Shown one piece after another: positions 1-9,786 of a DNA stretch of 64,000 nucleotides. The translations under genes and the position numbers were made by a program. Source of the DNA: Perilla frutescens. Its lineage: Eukaryota > Streptophyta > Magnoliopsida > Lamiales > Lamiaceae. Positions within the stretch are counted from its first letter, which is position 1. The number at the start of each line of letters is the position of its first letter. The notes under the pieces are model-generated. The model saw only the letters and a program-made list of their open reading frames with translations, made no database searches and was not told the origin of the DNA. The DNA lies in the NCBI GenBank assembly GCA_026008535.1, contig BRKX01000007.1, positions 8,889,001 to 8,953,000 of the forward strand, given 5' to 3'.

Positions 1-263
1 GCAATAAAAATTCCCAAATAAGTGATGGGTCAATTGGGATTTTGACGAGGGTAGGGATGGGTAGAGTTTATCCTTCCCTTTTAATTATGGGCACTACCCA
101 CAACTTTAAAAATACCCAAAAACTATTATTATCTTATTTTATGTCACTAAAGTTTTATTTCATTTCCACGATATTAGAGTAAGAGAAATTTCTCCATTAG
201 TTATAAAATCCTAGACTACATATAAAAGATGAACAAGTAAATTTCATTTTCTTCATCTTTATA

Positions 264-538
264 CTCCATCCGTCCCAATTATATAGTCTCTTTTCTAGTT
301 GCACGTAGATTAAAAATATTTATGAAAACAAGAGATTAAAGCTAAACTTCCAATGATACCCTTACTTAATATTTATGATTTCAAAATTTAAGTAGTTATC
401 TTTTTTATTTTGAAGAATTAATAAGGGTATTTTTTTACATTACTATGAAAATTAATGCTACTTATAGTAGTGAAACTATATAATTGGGATAACCCAAAAT
501 AGTAATATGAACTACATAATCGGGACGGAAGGAAGGAG
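264..538. mobile_element. Stowaway-like MITE 1
   Basis: Terminal inverted repeats CTCCATCCGTCCC on the left and GGGACGGAAGGAAGGAG on the right, flanked by TA on both sides, match the Tc1/mariner Stowaway pattern. About 275 bp, AT-rich, with no coding capacity. The TIR extends inward imperfectly (the 'attatatagt' and 'actatataattggga' arms), so the element can fold into a long hairpin. Confidence 0.8.
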
Positions 539-1686
539 TATCCAGTTGGTCATTGGTGGGAATATATATATTTATGTAGATTAATTATAGACACACACAC
601 ACACATATGCATATATTGAAGAAACTTGAGCTTTCAAGGTTTATTATCTCTCCTAAAATGTTATAGGTAATAAATATCTTCTGTTTTTTGCCAAAGACCT
701 TAACTCCTCTTGATTGCTTAGGCATTTTTCTTTTTCATTTTCTATTAACTATTTTCATTTTGCATACAAGGCTTGTTTTTAGCATTGTGCTCATTGACTC
801 AAAGCTTGAAAATCCATTTAATTTGTGATTTTCAGGAGTAGTAATTGCACTTTTTATAACTATATGTTGAATTCAAGAATTTGAGAATGGACAAGTATAT
901 ATTTAATAATTAATTGTGCTGCAACTTTTATATTCTAGTTGCCATGATATTGCTGAAAAATACATAAAATTGCAAATAGAAGAATCGTTGTGAAAAATAA
1001 TTTGATAATACTACAATTAATTAAATATGAAAAATAAATTGGTAATACTATAGCATAAATAAATATGCAGAGAGACATTATTTGACAATTTGAAACGTAA
1101 CATAATTTTCCTAAGTATAGATTTATTGATGTCACGATCAAATGCTTTTGATGAAATTTCTTAATGTATTTACATTTTAAAATATCAGGTCTTTGGTGAC
1201 GTTATAGATTATCTTTCTTTAGAATAGACTACACTTCTAAGAAATGTCATCACATCTCAAATGTAGCGATAGCTAGTTTATATTAAAATTATGAGTGTCA
1301 ACAAATGCTAATTTTATAGTAGTGCGTGCAAATATTTTACTTTTAGGGTGCAGTGTGCAAAAGAGGTGTAATTTGTAGGGAATTGGGGAAAGTGGGTTTT
1401 CTTTTTCTCACATCGAAATACTCTTGGGACTCATCGTTGTTACATGAATCTTATTATTATTGTTCGGAGTGGACAAAAATATCAATATAATTCAAGTGTA
1501 ATAGTGTAAGTTGTTCTCGTTGTGATGTAGTTTATTAATTTTTAAAACTTCAAATGTGTGGTTGTAATTTTGTAAATTGTTATATGATAGTAATTTCATA
1601 TTTATTTGAACGGGGCAGATACTAGCTAATAAGCATTTAAATCAAAAGTTTTAATTTCGTATAGAAATGTAGGTGGAAAATATCTC

Positions 1687-1689
<3 letters not shown>
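539..1689. other. AT-rich intergenic, nothing recognised
   Basis: No credible coding exon or repeat boundary was seen. A short (AC)n run lies near 591-604. The single short ORF on the minus strand here looks like chance in AT-rich DNA. Confidence 0.5.
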
Positions 1690-1731
<42 letters not shown>

Positions 1732-1827
1732 TCACACACCCGACCTGTGGTATTGAGGAGGTTCGAACCCGTGACCTTTGGCCTCCGAGCAACCTCACTC
1801 CACCACTAGGCCATCCCCACCGGGACA
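1690..1827 (-). mobile_element. tRNA-derived SINE with 38-nt poly(A) tail
   Basis: Read on the minus strand, a body of about 100 bp carries a pol III internal promoter: a box A-like TGGCCTAGTGG (plus-strand 1804-1814) and a perfect box B-like GGGTTCGAACC (1760-1770). It is followed by a TG-rich stretch and an uninterrupted run of 38 A (plus-strand T run 1690-1727). This is the organisation of plant tRNA-derived SINEs. It is not a tRNA gene: no cloverleaf acceptor stem is apparent, and the element ends in poly(A). The long pure A tail suggests a fairly recent insertion. It abuts a U6 snRNA copy directly upstream in the same orientation. Confidence 0.8.
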
Positions 1828-1879
1828 AAAAAATTTGGACCATTTCTCGATTTATGCGTGTCATCCTTGCGCAGGGGCC

Positions 1880-1911
<32 letters not shown>

Positions 1912-1913
1912 TT
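1828..1913 (-). pseudogene. 5'-truncated U6 snRNA retropseudogene fused to the SINE
   Basis: On the minus strand this reads as the 3' four-fifths of spliceosomal U6 snRNA. It contains the invariant ACAGAGA box (in GATACAGAGAAGATTAGCATG), the AGC catalytic triad region, the CGCAAGGATGACACGCA segment and the 3' end ...ATGGTCCAAATTTTTTT. The first 20 or so nucleotides (the 5' stem-loop) are missing, and no USE/TATA promoter lies at the expected upstream position, so this is not a functional U6 gene. Its 3' T tract runs straight into the SINE start. I infer one chimeric retrotranscript (U6 then SINE then A tail). Confidence 0.85.
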
Positions 1914-3221
1914 TGAAAGTAGAATTGTAAGAAATCTATTTGGAACGAGGATAATTGGATAATTTTACCTTCTTCCACAGATGAGAGAGCTAATCACCAC
2001 AATATTGGGTCATAAGTTATCACTCAAATGAATAATTTGAATCAATTATTAATACCGAACTCCAATAAAATGAATTAAACATATGATTAAGCATTATAAT
2101 TTTCTCTATCAATCCCAAATCCACCCTAGCAAAGGAAACCGATTAATAAGTCGTATGTATGGTTGCAATTTGTTATATGATAGTAATTTTATATATTTAT
2201 TTTCATGGGGTAGATACAATTTAATATATATAGTTGAAAATGATGGGGGAATATGTTTTTTAATCTTATCTTTACAAAGCTGATGTCAATTGTAAATAAT
2301 AGAGATAGCGAATCGTTCACACATGTAACATATTTAATTATTTTTGATGTATGGTATCATATATGTTTTGAAGATAGTTTTCCTAGACACTATTGAAATT
2401 GTATATAAAAAATGAATACTTTTATTTTGGACCGATGGAAACAATTAGCAAAGTCTACAAATGATTGTTTTTTTTTAAAAAAAACCAAATCACGTATTCG
2501 AAATTGGGAGTAAGAGAAAAATTAGTGAAGAGTGAAGACAATATGAAGACTTGTAAACATAATTTTCAAGAAATATAATCTTATTTCGAAACTATATTAA
2601 ATTATATATATGTATGTATATATCATACTGTATGTACAATATTTTGAATTCTAATCATACAAAATTCTTTACAATTGTTGTTGAAAGTATATTGTTATAA
2701 ATTAATAGTCCTCACTCCTCGCACATAATTTTTAAATTTTGGTCATATTTATTTTTAAAATTATGAATATTGATAATTGCATACAAATATACAATGGATA
2801 AAACATAATCCGATTATAAGAGCAAAAAAAATGAGAAAGTAGAATAGAAGATATTCTTGTGTAGTAATTATTGGATGCTACAAGGGCATAATTGGAAATC
2901 TGTCGAAAACAAGCTCGTAGAATAAAAGAATCGCGTGAAGGGCACGGCATATTGAAGGGCCCAAACAAAGTAAAGTTTGCAACCCACTAAAGTTTTGGTC
3001 GACATCTTGTTAGTGTTGTGTAAAACAAAATTAAAACTTGGTAAGACTCACGAATTAAAAAATATGTCAAATTTATTTGTGTTAAAAAATATGCAAATCA
3101 TTCTTTTTCGCAAAATTTACCCAATATAATATTTTGTGAAAGTAGGAAAATTGCAAGACTATCCCAAACTCGAGAGGTGTTTTGGGCAAAAATGAAGGTT
3201 GGGCATATTTTTAAAATTATA
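1914..3221. other. AT-rich intergenic, nothing recognised
   Basis: Only short chance ORFs occur here. A short segment near 2155-2220 partly repeats wording from 1560-1625 (both contain ttgttatatgatagtaattt followed by tatttatttt-type sequence), suggesting an old local duplication around the SINE insertion. Confidence 0.4.
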
Positions 3222-3471
3222 CTCCTTCCGTCCCATTTTGACAGGGTTATTTTTCTTTTTAGTATGTCTCGATATATATACATGTTTCTATATATATTTA
3301 GCTATTTTTTAATATATACTCCTATTTAATATGTTGACATTAGGCATTAATTCAATGTCAAAGAAATAAATAGAGACATATTAAGAAATTTATTGATTAA
3401 TTGTCTTTCCCAATCTTTACTTAATCCTCGTAAAAACTCCCAATCAGCCTATCAGAATGGGACAGAGGGAG
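3222..3471. mobile_element. Stowaway-like MITE 2
   Basis: Left end CTCCTTCCGTCCCATTTTGA and right end TCAGAATGGGACAGAGGGAG form a long imperfect TIR, with TA on both flanks. 250 bp, non-coding. Confidence 0.85.
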
Positions 3472-4429
3472 TAACACAAAGGGTTATGGCACAAGTTCCA
3501 AAATAAACAAGGATTTTGCGCCAAATTTTAATGATAGGGGAATTTATGTATATTTGGTTGACGGGAAAGTAATGTTCTTTGAAAATATGATTTTTTAAAA
3601 GGTAATTCTAAAGAAATGTATATTAACATTTTTTTTTATCATTATTTGGAACATAATAAAAAAAATTATCTAGATTCTAATTTAAACATTTGATTCAAAT
3701 TAATCAAGTAATAAATGAATGCGTAAAATATCCTTTATCATTTTCGTATTATCAATAGTTTAAAGTTGGACACTGAACTATTATAATTCTACAAATTCAA
3801 TTAGATTTATAATGATAAATCAATTATTAAGAAGATATATATAAAAATACAAATTTATATAAAGATTGTTGGTCCTACAAGCGCTTAATAAATGATTATA
3901 TGAGGGTAAATAATCATGACGTTTATTCAATTTTCAATCAAAGGAGTTATCAAAGTTTTGCGGAAACAATCAACGCTTTCTCAACTGAAGCTAACAAATT
4001 CAGTCAATTGGTTTTACCGATTACCAACTCTCAGTTGTCAAGTGTATAAGATAAGAACTGATAGAAGAACACTTAGACAAATATGTTCACACACATATAC
4101 AATATATAACTAAAAGATAAAGCAATTAAAGAAAAGTTGTAAATGAGACACAAATTTATTGAGGTTCGAATCTTAAACTGGCTCTAGGTATTTTCTTCTT
4201 GTAAAACTGGAAGATGCTTTCAAAACTTATCAGGTTACAACTCGCATTGCATAGCTAAGACAATCACTCACACTTACAACGACACTCAATCTCATTGCTA
4301 TTTACTGGAGGTCTAGCTCTATTTCAAGCATGACAACCCCTCAACTCATATACAACCTTGCCAACTTAAGTGCTTAGTTGTTATTGCAACAGCTAGCTCA
4401 CATTCATCGCATTCAGTTTCCATTGTTAT

Positions 4430-4550
4430 TGCTGAAGAAATTTGATAACTCACAGTTTTCTATTGAGCTCAGTTTTCACAGCTATTGCTGTTAACACTCG
4501 ACAGCTCACAATTTCTCACTGAGCTCAGTTTTCGCTGCTATTATTGGAGA
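4430..4550. repeat. Imperfect tandem repeat, about 60 bp, 2 copies
   Basis: Two adjacent copies share the phrase ending 'gagctcagttttc' followed by 'gctattgctg' or 'gctattattg'. They sit inside the LTR-like remnant. Confidence 0.5.
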
Positions 4551-4792
4551 ATGATACTTCAACTTATACGTTTCCACTGAATGCTTAGGTGCTATTACTA
4601 CAAGGTTTGGGTGTTTTAGGTATCCCAAGATCATATAATGAAGTACTATACTATGTCTCTCTGAGAACAACTGCCTTAAAACTCAAATTAAGTTATAGAT
4701 CTTCATGCATCTTCTTCCCTTCCTTAGGGTGCCCAAAGTTTTGCTAGAAATGTCAATTCCACCACACTATTTTCCAGCAACCCCAAACCGTT

Positions 4793-4958
4793 GGAATCAG
4801 CGTGTTTTCTTGTAATGGAGGCAAGTAATCAAAATACCTGAGACTGCTGGAATTAGCATGTTTTCTTATAGCGGGGGCAAGTAATTAGAATATCCGGGAC
4901 TGCTGGAATCAACGTGTTTTCTTGTAGTGGAGGCAAATAATCAAATACCCACCTGGAC
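4793..4958. repeat. Tandem repeat, 56 bp x 3
   Basis: Three consecutive units begin GGAATCAGCGTG, GGAATTAGCATG and GGAATCAACGTG at 4793, 4849 and 4905. Each continues TTTTCTT, then GGAGGCAA or GGGGGCAA, then an 'actgct' type end. Differences between units are mostly transitions. Confidence 0.8.
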
Positions 4959-5120
4959 TGGTATCAGAATCCAAAAAAGTTGTACTATTTTCCTTTTTTT
5001 AAGAAATCTAATTACTTTCAACAATAAACATCTAAAAATTTATGATTCAGACACCCTTCCGCATTCAATTTTAGTATTTTATGCCTCTGTGATTTCACCA
5101 TAGAAATTTAATTTTTATTA

Positions 5121-5408
5121 CTCCCTCAATTTCTTTATGATTGTTGTTTTAATTTTTTTATTTTATGTCAAAATATTTATTATTTTTTATATTTTCACAG
5201 CTTCTCTCAAATTTTTAACCATATATTACAAATCCTGCAAAATCTCTTGATTCCAACTTACACTTAGCTATAATAGTTTATTTTATCCATAAAACAGGAA
5301 AATATAAGTTATTAAGATTTTATGTGATATATTAGAGATGAGTATATTAGTCCAAAAAATTAAATATTAATTCTAGATAAAATCTAAAATAACAATCATA
5401 GAGGGAAT
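5121..5408. mobile_element. Stowaway-like MITE 3
   Basis: The left end CTCCCTCAATTTCTTTATGA and a right end that reads in reverse complement as TTCCCTCTATGATTGTTATT form an imperfect TIR, with TA next to both ends. It lies about 300 bp upstream of the cyclophilin TATA box, so it may border that gene's promoter. Confidence 0.6.
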
Positions 5409-5703
5409 AATAAATTTCCATATTTATTTTATGTGATTAAATCCACCAAAAAAAAAATTGTTTGGTGGTTTCGCAGATTCGACCGAAGCTGCCTAGTTCA
5501 CCATCTATTTACATACGAATCTTTCTATACAATTTCAATTTTTATTTACGTAGTGAGTGCGTCAATCAATTCATCAAAATACAAATCTCCAATAAACGAA
5601 CCGACGCCAATTATAAAAAATAATAATAAAAAATAAAACATGACATAGAATTATTGAAACATTCTATAATTGACGCGTGTGATTTCGAGATGCTGCTGCA
5701 CAT

Positions 5704-5712
5704 TATATAAAG
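5704..5712 (+). promoter_or_regulatory. TATA box of the cyclophilin gene
   Basis: TATATAAAG lies 68 bp upstream of the start codon, leaving room for a 5' UTR of roughly 35-45 bases, which suits a short-leader housekeeping gene. Confidence 0.65.
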
Positions 5713-5779
5713 TATAAACCACCCCAAACAACAAGATTATTGAGAATAAATAAATATCATCAAAATCCTCTACAATACA

Positions 5780-6298
5780 ATGCCAAACCCTAAGGTTTAC
5801 TTCGACATCACCATCGGCGGCAAGCCCGCCGGCAGGGTGGTGATGGAGCTCTTCGCCGACACGACGCCGCGCACGGCGGAGAACTTCCGCGTGCTCTGCA
5901 CCGGCGAGAAGGGCGTCGGCCGCAGCGGCAAGCCGCTCCACTACAAGGGATCCACCTTCCACCGCGTGATCCCAGGCTTCATGTGCCAGGGCGGCGACTT
6001 CACTGCCGGTAACGGCACCGGCGGCGAGTCCATCTACGGCGCCAAATTCGCCGACGAGAACTTCATCAAGAAACACACTGGCCCGGGCATTCTTTCCATG
6101 GCCAACTCCGGCCCGAACACCAACGGCTCCCAGTTCTTCATCTGCACCGCCAAGACGGCGTGGCTCGACGGCAAGCACGTCGTCTTCGGCCAGGTTGTCG
6201 ACGGGCTTGACGTCGTCAAGACCGTCGAGAAGGCCGGCTCGTCTTCGGGCCGGACTGCCAAGCCCGTTGTGATTGCCGACTGCGGCCAGCTCGCTTGA
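5780..6298 (+). CDS. Single-domain cytosolic cyclophilin (peptidyl-prolyl cis-trans isomerase)
   Basis: 172-residue cyclophilin A-type PPIase, which catalyses cis-trans isomerisation of X-Pro bonds in folding and signalling proteins and is the family bound by cyclosporin. All active-site positions known from human CypA are visible: R62, F67, M68, Q70, A108, N109, Q118, F120, W128, L129 and H133. A seven-residue insertion (R48-H54) and the paired cysteines C40 and C168 are hallmarks of the plant CYP18/ROC subgroup. There is no signal peptide, transit peptide or extra domain, so it is cytosolic/nuclear. The gene is intronless, as are the plant homologues of this class. The start is the first ATG downstream of a TATA box, and the protein begins in the family-typical way. 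The coding region is about 60% GC with strong G/C third positions, in striking contrast to its roughly 30% GC flanks. It appears intact and functional. Confidence 0.97.
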   Translation: MPNPKVYFDITIGGKPAGRVVMELFADTTPRTAENFRVLCTGEKGVGRSGKPLHYKGSTFHRVIPGFMCQGGDFTAGNGTGGESIYGAKFADENFIKKHTGPGILSMANSGPNTNGSQFFICTAKTAWLDGKHVVFGQVVDGLDVVKTVEKAGSSSGRTAKPVVIADCGQLA

Positions 6299-6350
6299 GG
6301 TGAATATTTATTAACTAACTGTACCAAATGGGATTAATATGGTTATTATG

Positions 6351-6356
6351 TAATAA
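6351..6356 (+). terminator. Poly(A) signal of the cyclophilin gene
   Basis: AATAAA (within taataaaagt) lies about 50 bp after the stop codon, in an AT-rich 3' UTR. Confidence 0.6.
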
Positions 6357-6915
6357 AAGTAAAATGGCTTGTTACTTTATTTAGCTTAAATTAAATATCA
6401 AGTGTAGTGAATAATGAATGATAATCGTGCTGTTGCTATATATGTACAAATTTGTAATTCGACATTGATATATATGATATATATATCATATCATGTTATA
6501 AATTCTAGTTAAAGGAAATTAATTAAATATCTCATAATGTTATTGGATGAAATTTTATGTTACACACAAATTGTGATGCTATAGAATTAAATTTATTAAT
6601 TTTTTAATTTAATTTCAATTTATCAATTTTTATTTTAATTTTATATTTATTATTTATGGTCCATTCTACAGATTAAGTTATATATTTAATTTTTTAATAT
6701 TAAATTTTATTTTATAATTAATAATTGATTATTTCGTAAATAATAATTATATATCTTAATCCTAATTAATAAGTATAAAATTAAATTAAAATATAATAAA
6801 TTAAAATTGAATTAAAAATCGAAACAAATTTAATCATTTAGCACCAAATATTGTACAAAGTATAATATATGATTTTCCTGACGGTTGACTAATTATTGAG
6901 CAAAAAAAAAGCATC
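6357..6915. other. Very AT-rich spacer with MITE-interior-like sequence
   Basis: No gene. 6590-6850 resembles the A/T-rich interiors seen at 8890-9170, 17330-17460, 49500-49690 and 52620-52930 (phrases such as 'aattaaactaaaatataataaattaaaatt'). It is likely a decayed member of the same MITE family, without visible termini. Confidence 0.35.
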
Positions 6916-6919
6916 ATTA

Positions 6920-7740
6920 ATTATAAGGTAAAGTATCATTATCTATGATATGCAGTATCAGTAGCTATGAGGTTAATTAAACATTAATTATCAAACCAAT
7001 AACAAGAAGTATCAGCAACATTAGCTATGAAATGAAGTATCATTAACTATGAAGTTAAGTATCATTAGATATAAATTTGGTAAAATATCATTAACTATTA
7101 AGTGAAGTATCATTAGATACGTATATATATATATATATATATAGTGAAGTATCATTAACTGTGTGTGAAGTATCATTAATTATGGATGAAGTATAATTAA
7201 CTTGGAAGTGGAGTATAATATGATATTATTGATGATTAAACATTAATATGGAATCAAGAATAGATAAATGTCATTAACTATGAGCGGAGTATATCATTAA
7301 CTCAAGTATCATTATTTATGAGGTGAAGTATCATTAACTCACATATGAGTATCATTATTTGTGGAGTGAAGTATCATTACCTGTAAAGTGGAGTCTCATT
7401 ACTATGGAAAAAAGTATCACTAATTGCAGAAGAAAATATCACTAATTTGAAGAAAAGTATCACTAATTGTAGAAGAAAGTATCACTAATTAGAAGGAAAA
7501 GTATCACTAGCTAATTGCAGAAGAAAATATCACTAATTAGAAGAAAAGTATCATTAATCGCAGAAGAAAGTATACTAATTAGAAAGAAAAATATCACTAA
7601 TTGCAGAAGAAATTATCACTAATTAGAATAAAAGTATCACTAATTGCAGAAGAAAGTGTCACTAATTAGAAGAAAAGTATCACTAATTGCAGAAGAAAGT
7701 ATCACTAATTAGAAAGAAAAGTATCAATTCAAACATATTG
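6920..7740. repeat. AAGTATCA(T/C)TAA minisatellite with higher-order dimer
   Basis: More than 30 degenerate monomers of about 20-24 bp carry the core AGTATCATTAACTATGAGG in the left half. In the right half (from about 7395) the core changes to AGTATCACTAATT. There two alternating monomers, one followed by GCAGAAGAA and one by AGAAGAA, give a dimer of about 41-44 bp. A (TA)n run (7122-7143) interrupts the array. No ORF crosses it. Confidence 0.85.
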
Positions 7741-9329
7741 CAATTCAAAAATTGAATCATTAGCTACATAAAAGAAAATGTTGCAATTCAAAAATTGAAC
7801 ATGATAGTGAGTAATAACTACTCATTATATTAGTGACGCTTCATTTTTTATTAATAGTTATACTTACTTCATAATTAATGATACTTCTCAGTTGTTAATT
7901 TAATAATTACTGCTTAATCATCAGTAATTTTCATTTTAATAAAAATATAACTTTTCTTCCAAATTTTCTTATTTAATTACTAGTTAATGAACGATTTTCG
8001 GTCATGTCATCGGAACTATTTTTTAAATGATAAATGCCACGTCAATTCATGCTGAAAACCCTCAATTTCCGGTTTTGACCCAAAATTGTGCACAACTTGT
8101 ACAAGACAAAAAAAAAACAGAGAAAGAGCACGTTATTAAAAAAAAAAAAAAAAGGGAAACAAAGAGAGAGAGCACGCAAGTGCCAAAGAAAAAAAATAAA
8201 AATTAAATATTAAAGAAAAAAGGGGAGGAAGGGACCATTAAAAAAAATCAAAAAGAGAGGGACCATTTTATTGGATCAAATAATATCCGTCTAACACAAG
8301 AGGATCCGTTAGACGGTCTAACAGGAGTGTGCCCCATAATGAAATTTAGGAAAGTAAATTGGATGGTTTTTGTGGAAGTAGGTTGGAGGAATTTTAATTT
8401 TTTGGGAATATAGTGGACGAGATTAACTCTTTGGGAAGCAATTTTTTATTTTATTTTTTATTTTGAAATTTCAAATGCTTATTCACTTCACTTCTTCACA
8501 GCATTACACAAGTACAGTACATGTATGTATAATTTCATAAGTTGGTTAATTCTTTTTTGCCGACTTCATTTTGTGGTTGTGAATTGTAATTCTAGACAAA
8601 TATATTCTACACTATTCCACAATGCACGCGCACACATTCTTTCATTTTCCAGATTTTTCAATTCATATTTCTAGAATTTTCTTTATTTTCATTTAATTTC
8701 TATTTATTGCCAAATATCTATTTTTTCTTTCAATTTCTTAATTCAAGTTTACTTCCAATACTCTATTGAAAAATCGTAATTTGTAAGTGTAATGACGAAT
8801 GGAATACACAGAGCCTGATATGAAATCTCATTCGGCAGGTATTCAAACATAATGTTCAAATTTCATGTTGAACTACTTTGTATTCACTCCATATTTCACT
8901 ATTAAATTTATCATTTTAATAATATTTATTATAAAATAAAAATTAATTATAATATAAATAATAATAATTATATTTATCGACAAAAAAGGAATTAAAAAAT
9001 TATAAATTATAACAATGAATTATTAATCAAAAATTGAATATTAAATACTAACAAATATTTATAAACCTTGATTGGGATGGGATGAATTGAGTAAATAATT
9101 ATAAAATTAAACTAAAATATAAAAAATTAAAATTAGAAGAAAAAATATAATAAAGTATAACGCAAAGAGTGCAACAAGAAATATTATACCCCAAACCTAT
9201 GAGCATAAATATATAAATTTCAGGGATAAAGTTTAATATGCTTCTCGTAACTGGAATTAATTTTTCTTTCAATTAGACTTGAATTTTCAAACTTTGTCAA
9301 TTTGCAACGTTCATTGTGTTAGAATATTG
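7741..9329. other. AT-rich spacer with inverted minisatellite monomer and a hairpin
   Basis: 7855-7900 contains the minisatellite monomer in reverse complement (AATTAATGATACTTC). 8288-8316 has CCGTCTAAC and GTTAGACGG as a 9-bp inverted repeat with a 12-base or so loop. 8890-9170 looks like the AT-rich MITE interior described elsewhere. No gene. Confidence 0.4.
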
Positions 9330-9786
9330 TTTTTTTTTTTTTTGAGAGAAGGAGAAAACTTAATTAAATAAAACTCGTTCAGCTAAAGGAACGTTCGACA
9401 AAACAGGCGCCGACAAAGGACCGGTGTATATAAGAAAAAAAGGAAGGATTGCAAGAAGCAAGCACAACTAGATCATGGGCGATAGAGTTTGCTGTTCGTC
9501 TAGCCCAAGAAAAGATAACACTCTCAAAATGGACAGCTTCCGTTTTGACCGAGTTACAAACTTCACCAATGTACGATATATCATCCTTATCACTTTGAAG
9601 GCGATGGTATACCGATTGGCAATCAGTTTCCAACATGATTTTTCGTCCACCATATTCTCGAGCAAGGACCAAACCTTCCTGACATGCAATACCTTCGGCG
9701 AGCTCTAAATTAAAACTGGCAACTCCACGTATACATCTCGACACCACCACCTGTCCAGCATCATTACGAATAATAACTCTGAAACC
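9330..9786 (-). pseudogene. 3' end of a LINE: RNase H-like domain and poly(A)
   Basis: The minus strand encodes the C-terminal RNase H-like domain (RVT_3 type) of plant non-LTR retrotransposons. It reads from about 9786 with a degraded first strand, then the LAEG..CQEGLVLA helix, the LETDCQ acidic motif and the FSWARRTANSIAH end. No separate host gene is indicated. On the plus strand, a T run at 9330-9343 is the element's poly(A) tail, about 35 bp past the reading-frame end. It is strongly 5'-truncated: no reverse transcriptase or endonuclease is present. A target duplication could not be identified. A related fragment lies at 22194-22685. Confidence 0.75.

Larger units (their letters stand above)
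3472..5120. other. AT-rich DNA with an LTR-like remnant
   Basis: Positions 4080-4980 have a more balanced base composition than their surroundings and include phrasing typical of plant LTRs ('ttattgaggttcgaa' near 4157), plus two tandem repeats annotated separately. No LTR termini or coding domain were found, so the assignment is tentative. The rest is AT-rich and featureless. Confidence 0.3.

Noticed and set aside
1728..1827. tRNA gene
   Set aside because: Box A and box B are present, but there is no acceptor stem and the unit ends in poly(A), so it is a SINE.
1637..1864. 75-codon minus-strand ORF with a poly-Lys run
   Set aside because: It translates the SINE body and its poly(A) tail; not a protein.
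5651..6178. 175-codon open frame antisense to the cyclophilin
   Set aside because: It is a by-product of the GC-rich third positions of the sense gene; its Ala/Gly/Val/Glu-biased composition matches no family.
4793..7740. CRISPR-like array
   Set aside because: The repeats are contiguous degenerate tandem units without unique spacers, in a plant genome.
9475..9708. Plus-strand ORF over the LINE fragment, and its like at 22296-22739
   Set aside because: They are antisense shadows of the RNase H fragments.
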